The notes under the pieces are model-generated. The model saw nothing but the letters and a program-made list of their open reading frames with translations, ran no database searches and was not told where the DNA came from. The position numbers and the translations under genes are program-made. A stretch of 5,562 nt of DNA. Origin: Calditrichota bacterium. Lineage in GTDB: Bacteria > Zhuqueibacterota > Zhuqueibacteria > Residuimicrobiales > Krinioviventaceae. Positions 1-5,562 of the stretch are shown here, piece by piece; positions within the stretch are counted from its first letter, which is position 1; each line of letters starts with the position of its first letter. The DNA lies in the NCBI GenBank assembly GCA_003818595.1, contig RPQV01000271.1, positions 1 through 5,562 on the forward strand. Reading direction: 5' to 3'.

Positions 1-1
1 C

Positions 2-514
2 ATCCATTTGAAACGGAACAGTGAATTTCAAAATACGCGTCTGCTGTTGACCGGAGGCTACACCGGCGACGACAAGCTGTTCGTCAACCAGGTGAAGAAA
101 CAACTTGCGGACAACGCCATGCTGCAGGATGTCGAAATTTGGGAAGAGTTTGATAAATCCCATCGGATCGAGTTTTTAAGATCGTTGACCATGCTGTCAG
201 TTCCCGTACTAGGAGGTGAAGCCTTTGGTGCTTACCAAGTGGAAGCACTTGCTGCGGGTGTACCGATTGTTCAACCCAATGTTGGAGGTTATGCAGAATT
301 TATTCGGACGACCGGAGGCGGTCTGATTTATGAACCCAATGACGGACTGCATTTATCGCAGGCTTGGGCAACACTGTTGCGCACACCGCAGCAATTGCAG
401 AAACTCGCTCATCAGGGCCACGCCCATGTCCACCAGCATTTTTCGATGGAACAGCTGGCGCAGGATATTATTTCTATATATACTCAAGTTTTGGAGGATC
501 GCCAGGCAGCATAA
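2..514 (+). CDS. Glycosyltransferase, GT4 (group 1) type, C-terminal part only
   Basis: This is the C-terminal, nucleotide-sugar-binding half of a retaining GT-B glycosyltransferase. The frame is open to the left edge, so the true start lies outside the window; the TTG at 8 has no convincing ribosome binding site and is not a credible start. The visible part is about 170 residues. It opens with a strand and glycine turn (LLLTGGYTGDD). It then shows the family EX7E motif in GEAFGAYQVEALAAGVP, with its two glutamates at codons 218-220 and 242-244, followed by the IVQPNVGG and TGGGLIYEPND loops that typically close the sugar-nucleotide site in GT4 enzymes. The C-terminal helices (about 60 residues) look complete and end at a TAA. 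The enzyme would act at the cytoplasmic face, moving a sugar from an NDP- donor to a glycan, lipid or small-molecule acceptor. Donor and acceptor cannot be told from this half. The family call is strong; the substrate is unknown. Confidence 0.85.
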   Translation: MHLKRNSEFQNTRLLLTGGYTGDDKLFVNQVKKQLADNAMLQDVEIWEEFDKSHRIEFLRSLTMLSVPVLGGEAFGAYQVEALAAGVPIVQPNVGGYAEFIRTTGGGLIYEPNDGLHLSQAWATLLRTPQQLQKLAHQGHAHVHQHFSMEQLAQDIISIYTQVLEDRQAA

Positions 515-524
515 TTGAGAGGGT

Positions 525-542
525 GAAATCATTTTTGATTTC
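525..542. repeat. Short inverted repeat (7-bp stem, 4-nt loop)
   Basis: GAAATCA (525-531) and TGATTTC (536-542) are perfect reverse complements around a TTTT loop, 10 nt after the glycosyltransferase stop codon. The stem has only two G:C pairs and no T tract follows it (the next bases are GAATGAG), so it is a poor rho-independent terminator. It could be a weak 3'-end hairpin, part of a protein-binding site, or chance in AT-rich DNA. Confidence 0.4.
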
Positions 543-554
543 GAATGAGACAAA

Positions 555-566
555 TTAACGCGTTAA
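555..566. promoter_or_regulatory. 12-bp perfect palindrome, possible operator
   Basis: TTAACGCGTTAA is fully self-complementary. With one mismatched position on each side, the symmetry extends two more base pairs (AA at 552-553, TT at 568-569). It lies in the largest intergenic gap, 39 nt upstream of the beta-propeller start at 606. Such a site is the right size for a dimeric regulator or could overlap a promoter. A loose -35-like TTGCTT (569-574) follows, but no good -10 was found at proper spacing. A regulatory role is inferred from symmetry and position only. Confidence 0.3.
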
Positions 567-596
567 CTTTGCTTACGTGGGAGTCAATAATTTTAT

Positions 597-600
597 GGAG
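597..600 (+). promoter_or_regulatory. Ribosome binding site deciding the start at 606
   Basis: GGAG lies 5 nt before the ATG at 606. A GTG two codons upstream, at 600, overlaps this Shine-Dalgarno sequence and has no site of its own, so 606 is the better start. It also gives a standard signal peptide beginning MKSLLLF. Confidence 0.7.
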
Positions 601-605
601 TGTTT

Positions 606-1841
606 ATGAAAAGCCTTTTGTTATTCGTTTGTCTCACTGTCGCAGCATTCGCCGGGGATCATTGGCCGGATTGGCGCGGAACTGCCGGCGATGGTTGTTC
701 GGATGCCGTTTCGTTGCCGTTGACGTGGAGTGAAACCGAAAACATTAAATGGAAAACCATCATTCACGATAAAGGGTGGTCAACACCGGTCATCTGGGGC
801 GATCAAATCTGGTTGACCACGGCCAAGGAGGATGGGCATGAATTTTATGCACTGGCTGTTGATTATCCTTCCGGCAAGGTGATGCGTGATATCAAGGTTT
901 TCTCCTGTACGGATCCGCAAAGTATTAATTCCCTCAACAGCTATGCCACACCCTCACCTGTGATCGAAGAAGGACGAGTCTATGTGCACTATGGGACGTT
1001 CGGGACGGCCTGTATCGATACCCGCAGCGGCAAAGTTATATGGCGCTGGAATGAATTGCATTGCGAGCATGTTCAAGGCCCTGCTGCCTCGCCTTTTATT
1101 TTTGAAAATTTGTTGATCCTTCACTTGGAGGGGTCGGATGTGCAGTTGATCGTCGCTTTGAATAAAGCGACCGGCAAGATGGTGTGGAAGGCGGAGCGGC
1201 CCAAGGAGCACTATACCGACAAACCGTTGTACTATAAAGCCTATATCACCCCGATCATCATTCGTGTGAACGGCAAACCGCAATTGATCAGTAATGGATC
1301 AAAGGTTTGTCAGGCATTCGATCCTTATACCGGCAAGGAAATATGGCGGGTGGTGTACGGCGGCGATTCCACGATTTCCCGTCCGATTGCCGGTGATGGC
1401 ATGGTTTACGTCAATACCGGTTGGGAGGAAGAGTCCGCCGAACTGTGGGCGGTCAAGCCGGACGGCGTCGGCGATGTCACCACAACCCATGTGGCATGGA
1501 AGGTGGTCGAACACATCCCCATTGAATCATCGCCGGTTTTTGTCAATCACCTGATTTTCACTGTCGATGATCGCGGCACGGCAAGTTGCCTGAATGCCAA
1601 AACCGGGGAAGTGTTGTGGCAGCAAAAATTGAACGGTATGTTCGGCGCTTCGCTGCTGTATGCCCAGGGTAGAATTTATTTCTTTGATAAAAAAGGCAAA
1701 ACCACCGTGGTGGCTGCTGAAAAAACCTATAAACCTTTGGCAGTGAATATGCTGGGAGATGGTTTTATGGCTTCCCCGGCGGTGAAGGCCAATTCGTTGA
1801 TACTTCGCAGCAGAACGCACCTGTATCGTATTGAGGAGTAG
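606..1841 (+). CDS. Exported PQQ-like (BamB/quinoprotein-type) beta-propeller protein
   Basis: The product is 411 residues long. Residues 1-16 form a signal peptide (Lys2, a hydrophobic core, then AFA before Gly17); Cys9 is not in a lipobox, so export by signal peptidase I is expected. The mature protein starts with a DHWPDWRG segment, common at the N terminus of PQQ-like propeller proteins. Repeated blade endings of the form TGK-x-x-W follow: SGKVIWRW (141-148), TGKMVWKA (189-196), TGKEIWRV (242-249) and TGEVLWQQ (333-340), with weaker copies at NIKW (Trp49), SGKVMRD (89-95) and HVAWKV (Trp298). The spacing of about 48-53 residues suggests eight blades. There is no cytochrome c CXXCH motif, and the length is well below that of PQQ alcohol dehydrogenases (roughly 550-700 residues), so an enzyme role is doubtful. 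A periplasmic scaffold or binding role is more likely, but the ligand is unknown. It follows the glycosyltransferase by 91 nt and precedes the ATPase by 35 nt. Confidence 0.8.
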   Translation: MKSLLLFVCLTVAAFAGDHWPDWRGTAGDGCSDAVSLPLTWSETENIKWKTIIHDKGWSTPVIWGDQIWLTTAKEDGHEFYALAVDYPSGKVMRDIKVFSCTDPQSINSLNSYATPSPVIEEGRVYVHYGTFGTACIDTRSGKVIWRWNELHCEHVQGPAASPFIFENLLILHLEGSDVQLIVALNKATGKMVWKAERPKEHYTDKPLYYKAYITPIIIRVNGKPQLISNGSKVCQAFDPYTGKEIWRVVYGGDSTISRPIAGDGMVYVNTGWEEESAELWAVKPDGVGDVTTTHVAWKVVEHIPIESSPVFVNHLIFTVDDRGTASCLNAKTGEVLWQQKLNGMFGASLLYAQGRIYFFDKKGKTTVVAAEKTYKPLAVNMLGDGFMASPAVKANSLILRSRTHLYRIEE

Positions 1842-1876
1842 AGAAAAATACACAATTGAATGAAAGGGCGTGACGA

Positions 1877-2548
1877 TTGTTATCTCTTGAAGCTGTATAT
1901 AAAAGTTATCATTCGGGTGTGCCGCGCGAAATCCTGCACAACATCTCATTTCAGGTCAATCCGGGTGAAAGTGTGGCGATTGTTGGGCCCTCAGGTTCAG
2001 GCAAAAGCACGCTGCTGAATCTGATGGGCGGATTGGATAGACCGACGATGGGCCGTATTCTGCTTGATGGACGTGATCTTGCCTCACTGCCTGATGAGGA
2101 ACTGGCCAGGGTACGAAATCGGGAAATCGGATTCATTTTTCAGCTGCATCATCTTTTGCCCCAGCTTTCGGTACTGGAAAATGTCCTCTTGCCCACGCTT
2201 GCTTTCCAGGCTGATGAGAACGCCATAGCGAGGGCTGAATCGCTGTTGAATAAAGTCGGTCTGGGGGCACATCTTCACCAGAGACCGGCTCAGCTTTCAG
2301 GCGGCGAACAACAGCGGACCGCCGTGGTGCGGGCGCTCATCAATCAACCCAAACTGTTGCTTGCCGACGAGCCGACCGGTTCGCTGGATGCGGAAAATGC
2401 AGAGAATCTGGGGAATCTGCTCGTCGAGCTGAACAGATCGGAAAAGGTGACCCTTGTTCTCGTCACTCATGCCCTGCATCTGGCAGAGAAAATGGATCGC
2501 GTGTTGGAGCTGCGCAATGGACTGCTGAACCGGCGAAAGCCTGCCTGA
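1877..2548 (+). CDS. lolD: ABC transporter ATP-binding protein, LolD type
   Basis: This is a complete 223-residue nucleotide-binding subunit. In order it shows Walker A GPSGSGKST (37-45), the Q-loop at Gln89 within FQLHHLLPQLSVLENV, the signature LSGGEQQR (140-147), Walker B LLLADEP with Asp164 and Glu165, the D-loop SLD, and the switch His198. All catalytic residues are present. The HHLLP stretch after the Q-loop and the size match LolD, the ATPase that with LolC/LolE extracts lipoproteins from the inner membrane. Related MacB- or FtsE-type members of the same family are the main alternatives. The start is a TTG with AAAGGG (1863-1868) 8 nt upstream; an in-frame TGA at 1871-1873 rules out any earlier start. 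No membrane permease gene is next to it, which is unusual because such ATPases are often encoded beside their permease. The family is certain; the exact substrate is an inference. Confidence 0.88.
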   Translation: MLSLEAVYKSYHSGVPREILHNISFQVNPGESVAIVGPSGSGKSTLLNLMGGLDRPTMGRILLDGRDLASLPDEELARVRNREIGFIFQLHHLLPQLSVLENVLLPTLAFQADENAIARAESLLNKVGLGAHLHQRPAQLSGGEQQRTAVVRALINQPKLLLADEPTGSLDAENAENLGNLLVELNRSEKVTLVLVTHALHLAEKMDRVLELRNGLLNRRKPA

Positions 2549-2605
2549 TCAAATCAATATGAAGATTATAAACCTCTGATGCTGTACTCGGGTGCAAATG
2601 ATAAT

Positions 2606-2610
2606 GGAGA
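2606..2610 (+). promoter_or_regulatory. Ribosome binding site deciding the start at 2615
   Basis: GGAGA ends 4 nt before the ATG at 2615. An in-frame ATG at 2579 would add a polar 12-residue prefix ahead of the hydrophobic signal sequence and has no good Shine-Dalgarno site, so 2615 is preferred. Confidence 0.65.
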
Positions 2611-2614
2611 TTCT

Positions 2615-4495
2615 ATGCTGCGTTTTACCCTTTTGTATATGATCCTGACTCTATCCTTGTCCGCTGTTGAGATTCAAATTGACGCCGGCTCAGGACAAAA
2701 GCCAATCTCGCCCTGGATTTTGGGCAAAAACAATTCGCTTTCGGATGATCCCAAGAAAGCGATTTCGAAAATCCAATGGCAATTCCTGCGCGACGCCGGC
2801 ATCCGTATTTTTCGTGAGAACGGCGGCAACAATTCGACCAAGTATAATTGGCGACGAAAACTCACTAGTCACCCCGACTGGTACAACAATGTTTATGCTC
2901 ATGATTGGGATTTTGCGGCGTCGAGCTTGCAGCAGAATATTCCCGACGCCAAAGGACTATGGGCATTGCAGCTCATTGGATTTGTTGCGGGAAATACGAG
3001 TCATAATTTCAATGATTGGGGATATAATCAATCAAAGTGGTGGGATGGTGTGTACAACAACTGGGCGGGCGGCGGCGGGCCCGATCTCGGAGACGGCAAT
3101 CCCAATCTCTATCTCGTCGAGTGGCCTGCTGACTCGACAGTCGGAATTTTGGACAAATGGTTCGGCGTGAACGGCCTGGGTCTTGATCCTGATTCGTTTA
3201 ATTATTGGAACATGGACAATGAGCCGGAAGTATGGAACGGCACTCATGATGATGTCATTACCGTGAGAATAAGCGCCGAAGAGTATATGCAGCGCTATTT
3301 TGCGGTGGCCAAAGCTGCGCGCGCTCGATTCCCGAATATTAAACTGCTTGGGCCGGTTGCCACGAACGAGTGGCAATGGTACAACTGGAACGATGATAAA
3401 GTCAAAGAGGGAAGCAAAAGTTACGTTTGGCTCGAATATTTCATCAAGCGTGTTGCTGAGGAACAGATTGCTTCCGGCGTTCGGCTTTTGGATGTGCTCG
3501 ATCTTCATTTTTACCCGGGTGAGAGTACTGCCGCAGATATTGTGCAGCTGCATCGGGTTTGGTTTGATAAGACCTACAATTATCCCGGCGCCAACGGCGT
3601 CAAGCGGGCAGGTTCAGTTGCGTGGGACAACAGTATTACCAAAGAGTATGTCTTTGAACGATGCCGAGTCTGGTTGGAGAAATATATGGGCCTCGACCAT
3701 GGCGTGGGACTGAGCATCACCGAAATGGGCGTCAAAGGAAGCGATCCCAATGTCACTGCGGTATGGTATGCATCGACGTTGGGCGTTTTCGCCGACAACG
3801 GGGTGGAGCTTTTTACGCCCTGGGACTGGAAAGTCGGCATGTACGAAGTGGTGCATCTGTTCAGTCGTTCCATGCAGGAAATTCGAGTCACCGCTGCTTC
3901 CGATCAGGAAAACAGCGTCTCCGCCTATGCATCGATGAACACCTCGGCTGATACACTCACGGTTTTTCTGGTGAACCGCTCACTGAAAGAGAGTTTCGAA
4001 ACCAATGTTCAGTTGAATCACTTTCAGACTGCAGATGGTATTTCCCCGACCATTATGTTGGATGATCTACCCAACAGCGAAACCTTTAAATCGCACAGCG
4101 TCAATGCGCTCAAGCAGGGAACAGCGGCTATATCCGGCAACAGGTTTTCGCTGACCTTGCCGGCCTTGTCGATCACGGCGGTCAAGTTGAGCGGACAAGG
4201 AAGCATCACAGCGGTCAATCATCTTCCGGAGTCCCATTCTCTTGCTTTGCGGGCATTCCCAAATCCCTTTAATCCACGGACCACCATTGAAATCACCTTA
4301 CCGCAGAGTGGTCAAGTTACAGTGGATGTTTTCGATCTTCTCGGCCGTCGCGTGGAGACGCTTTTTTCAGGCTTTAAACAAACTGGCACTCATCAGTTTG
4401 CACTGGATGCTGCAGCGTTGTCCAGCGGCATGTATTGGGTGAGATATTCCGCAGCCGGAGAGTTACGGTTGCAGAAGATACTCCTGATCAGGTGA
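2615..4495 (+). CDS. Secreted GH44-like endo-glycanase with type IX sorting domain
   Basis: The product has 626 residues. Residues 1-17 form a signal peptide (MLRFTLLYMILTLSLSA). Residues about 20-410 resemble the glycoside hydrolase family 44 (beta/alpha)8 barrel: an ISPWILG opening, RENGGNNSTKYNW (67-79, compare RWGGN..YNW in the family), WNMDNEPEVWNGTHDD with Glu203 as expected acid/base, DLHFYP with His298, and LSITEMG with Glu370 as expected nucleophile. The 167-residue gap between the two glutamates fits characterised GH44 enzymes. Residues about 415-527 look like the accompanying beta-sandwich domain. The last 79 residues, starting at FPNPFNP (548-554), form a type IX (Por) C-terminal sorting domain, so the enzyme is probably exported across the outer membrane and may be surface-anchored. 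GH44 members cleave beta-1,4-glucans, xyloglucan or related chains; this sequence is divergent, so its substrate is open. No separate carbohydrate-binding module is evident. The acetyltransferase gene follows after 19 nt. Confidence 0.78.
   Translation: MLRFTLLYMILTLSLSAVEIQIDAGSGQKPISPWILGKNNSLSDDPKKAISKIQWQFLRDAGIRIFRENGGNNSTKYNWRRKLTSHPDWYNNVYAHDWDFAASSLQQNIPDAKGLWALQLIGFVAGNTSHNFNDWGYNQSKWWDGVYNNWAGGGGPDLGDGNPNLYLVEWPADSTVGILDKWFGVNGLGLDPDSFNYWNMDNEPEVWNGTHDDVITVRISAEEYMQRYFAVAKAARARFPNIKLLGPVATNEWQWYNWNDDKVKEGSKSYVWLEYFIKRVAEEQIASGVRLLDVLDLHFYPGESTAADIVQLHRVWFDKTYNYPGANGVKRAGSVAWDNSITKEYVFERCRVWLEKYMGLDHGVGLSITEMGVKGSDPNVTAVWYASTLGVFADNGVELFTPWDWKVGMYEVVHLFSRSMQEIRVTAASDQENSVSAYASMNTSADTLTVFLVNRSLKESFETNVQLNHFQTADGISPTIMLDDLPNSETFKSHSVNALKQGTAAISGNRFSLTLPALSITAVKLSGQGSITAVNHLPESHSLALRAFPNPFNPRTTIEITLPQSGQVTVDVFDLLGRRVETLFSGFKQTGTHQFALDAAALSSGMYWVRYSAAGELRLQKILLIR
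4256..4492 (+). other. Type IX secretion (Por) C-terminal sorting domain of the GH44-like protein
   Basis: Codons 548-626 of the hydrolase encode FPNPFNP, then alternating strands (TTIEITLPQSGQVTVDVFD, LLGRRVETL), a GMYWVRY strand and a final KILLIR. This order matches the type A sorting domains recognised by the type IX translocon in Bacteroidota and relatives, which are removed on export. It is the main phylogenetic clue in the window. The assignment rests on motif recognition only. Confidence 0.8.
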
Positions 4496-4502
4496 TTCAT
4501 AG

Positions 4503-4510
4503 AAAGGAGA
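4503..4510 (+). promoter_or_regulatory. Strong ribosome binding site supporting a TTG start
   Basis: AAAGGAGA, with its AGGAG core at 4505-4509, sits 5 nt before the TTG at 4515 and only 7 nt after the hydrolase stop codon. It is the best Shine-Dalgarno sequence in the window and settles the non-ATG start of the acetyltransferase. Confidence 0.75.
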
Positions 4511-4514
4511 ACTC

Positions 4515-5045
4515 TTGCTGGAGCGAATTTACACATCCGAAAGGCTGTCGGTCCGATTGTGGCGGCGTGACGACGCGCCCGCGGTGGCGCGGCATGCGGA
4601 CAACCGCAAGATTTGGCTGAATCTGCGCGATGCTTTCCCTTTTCCTTATGCCCTGGCGGACGCGCAGCGTTTCATCGAACAGGCATTGGCAATGAAGCCG
4701 CAGAGTTATTTCTGCATCGCCTCTCCTCAGGATGAGGCGATCGGCAGCATCGGTTTTATTCGCCATCAGGATGTGGAGCGGTTCAGCGCCGAGATCGGTT
4801 ACTGGTTGAGCGAGGAGTATTGGGGTCGCGGGCTGACTTCCGAGGCGCTTTCGGCAGTAACCCGTTATGCCATGGAAACATATCGTCTCATCCGCATCTA
4901 TGCCACACCCTTTGCCCATAACGCCGCTTCCTGTCGCGTGCTGGAAAAATGCGGTTATCTGCTCGAAGGCCGCCTGCGTCGCGCTGCGGTCAAGGATGGT
5001 AAAGTGGTGGATATGATGATGTATGCGTTTACAAAAGAGGATTGA
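4515..5045 (+). CDS. GNAT N-acetyltransferase, RimJ/RimL type
   Basis: This is a complete 176-residue single-domain protein, a normal length for the Acetyltransf_3 (RimJ/RimL-like) group. It begins with the usual TSERLSVRLWRRDDA segment (8-21). It carries a central strand AIGSIGFI (75-82) and acetyl-CoA-binding motif A in EIGYWLSEEYWGRGLTSEAL (93-112), where W-G-R-G-L-T forms the pyrophosphate loop. It ends with the group's NAASCRVLEKCGYLLEGRLR block (136-155). Proteins of this group move acetyl from acetyl-CoA to the alpha-amine of proteins or to small-molecule amines in the cytoplasm; the target here is unknown. No signal peptide is present. It lies 19 nt after the GH44-like gene and 23 nt before the beta-helix gene, so it is probably co-transcribed with both, although a cytoplasmic acetyltransferase has no evident role beside two secreted glycanases. 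Confidence 0.88.
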   Translation: MLERIYTSERLSVRLWRRDDAPAVARHADNRKIWLNLRDAFPFPYALADAQRFIEQALAMKPQSYFCIASPQDEAIGSIGFIRHQDVERFSAEIGYWLSEEYWGRGLTSEALSAVTRYAMETYRLIRIYATPFAHNAASCRVLEKCGYLLEGRLRRAAVKDGKVVDMMMYAFTKED

Positions 5046-5068
5046 GATTTAAATATTTAGGAACGCAA

Positions 5069-5562
5069 ATGAAACGAGTATTCGTCATTTTTTGTTGTTT
5101 AACAACGATTTCCCCATCTGCTGATTATGTTGTTTCAACTTTTGGGGACGATGCCAATCCGGGCACCCTGGCGCAACCGTTCAAAACCATTCAAAAAGCG
5201 GCAACCGTTATGATCGCGGGTGATGTGTGCATGATTCGCAGTGGCACATACCGTGAAACGATAACACCCTCAAACAGCGGTACAAAAACCGCTCCCCTCA
5301 CATTTAAAAACTATGCGGATGAGCTGGTCATCATTACCGGACTGGATGTTGTCGTTGGTTGGCAAAAGGATGATGACACCGTTTGGAAAGCTGATTTCAA
5401 CCAAGTGGTCACCCAGGTTTTTATCGACGGCGCGCCGGCGGACTGGGCGCGATACCCGAATGCCTCTCTTACGCCCTACGATCTGGAGAGCTGGGCAGAC
5501 ATCGAAACTTTTCCCGACAAACGCGGGGAGATGAGCGGCATTGCTGCGTTTGGCAGTCTCCG
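5069..5562 (+). CDS. Secreted right-handed beta-helix protein (DUF1565/polysaccharide-lyase-like), N-terminal part
   Basis: The open frame runs off the right edge after 164 codons. The ATG at 5069 has AGGA (5059-5062) 6 nt upstream and lies 23 nt after the acetyltransferase stop. Residues 1-18 form a signal peptide (MKRVFVIF..., cut expected after SPSA). The mature end shows the classic opening of DUF1565-type right-handed beta-helices: DYVVSTFGDDANPGTLAQPF (19-38), TIQKAA (40-45), then GD-x-x-x-x-R-x-GTYRE (51-63). A GW...VW segment and FIDGAPADWARYPN with ARYPN at 127-131 follow. Proteins with this opening include PL6-type polysaccharide lyases, GH120-like xylosidases and other beta-helix glycanases. 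Catalytic residues usually lie further downstream and are not visible, so the activity cannot be assigned. The full protein is probably several hundred residues long and could also carry a sorting domain. Confidence 0.8.
   Translation, partial: MKRVFVIFCCLTTISPSADYVVSTFGDDANPGTLAQPFKTIQKAATVMIAGDVCMIRSGTYRETITPSNSGTKTAPLTFKNYADELVIITGLDVVVGWQKDDDTVWKADFNQVVTQVFIDGAPADWARYPNASLTPYDLESWADIETFPDKRGEMSGIAAFGSL

Noticed and set aside
606..650. Possible lipoprotein signal in the propeller protein because of Cys9
   Set aside because: The residues before Cys9 (LFV) do not fit a lipobox and the cysteine is inside the hydrophobic core; AFA before Gly17 is a normal signal peptidase I site.
2549..2614. 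Possible promoter with a TATAAA-like -10 near 2567-2572
   Set aside because: No -35 element of acceptable quality was found at the right distance, and AT-rich gaps give such hexamers by chance.
3032..3553. A 173-codon open frame on the - strand inside the hydrolase gene
   Set aside because: It lies wholly within the well-supported GH44-like gene, its translation shows no recognisable motif, and it is a reading-frame shadow. The other antisense frames over the propeller, hydrolase and acetyltransferase genes are rejected for the same reason.
4483..4492. CCTGATCAGG, a 10-bp palindrome just before the hydrolase stop codon
   Set aside because: It encodes the conserved end of the sorting domain, is short, and no T tract follows, so it is neither a terminator nor a convincing operator.
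1..5562. CRISPR arrays, tRNA or rRNA genes, insertion sequences, phage or toxin-antitoxin genes
   Set aside because: No direct-repeat arrays, cloverleaf-like segments, terminal inverted repeats or transposase motifs were seen; nearly all of the window is filled by six ordinary genes on one strand.

Overview
This window reads as chromosomal DNA from a Gram-negative bacterium, probably of the wider FCB assemblage (Calditrichota, KSB1, Ignavibacteria, Latescibacteria-type lineages). The best clue is the C-terminal tail of the large glycoside hydrolase: a FPNPFNP motif followed by a short beta-sandwich that ends in a basic residue. This is the style of the type IX secretion (Por) C-terminal sorting domain that is abundant in those groups. 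A LolD-like lipoprotein-release ATPase also fits a two-membrane cell. The phylum is an inference from style, not a proven placement.

All six genes lie on the + strand and fill almost the whole window. From left to right they are: the C-terminal part of a GT4-type glycosyltransferase (cut by the left edge, ends at 514); an exported eight-bladed PQQ-like beta-propeller protein (606-1841); a LolD-type ABC ATPase (1877-2548); an exported GH44-like endo-glycanase with a sorting domain (2615-4495); a RimJ/RimL-type GNAT acetyltransferase (4515-5045); and the N-terminal part of an exported right-handed beta-helix protein (5069 to the right edge). Intergenic gaps are 91, 35, 66, 19 and 23 nt. No convincing rho-independent terminator was seen, so some or all of the genes may be co-transcribed. 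The 91-nt gap is the only one with visible DNA symmetry: a 7-bp hairpin and a 12-bp perfect palindrome.

Three of the six products carry a Sec-type signal peptide, and two of those (the GH44-like enzyme and the beta-helix protein) look like carbohydrate-active enzymes. The right half may therefore be the edge of a polysaccharide-degrading locus, with a GNAT gene embedded in it. The glycosyltransferase, beta-propeller and ATPase have no obvious link to this theme. No RNA genes, CRISPR arrays, insertion sequences or phage features were seen. I found no clearly new multi-gene system. The most interesting items are the divergent GH44-like enzyme with its sorting tail, its pairing with the beta-helix protein, and the palindromic gap after the glycosyltransferase.
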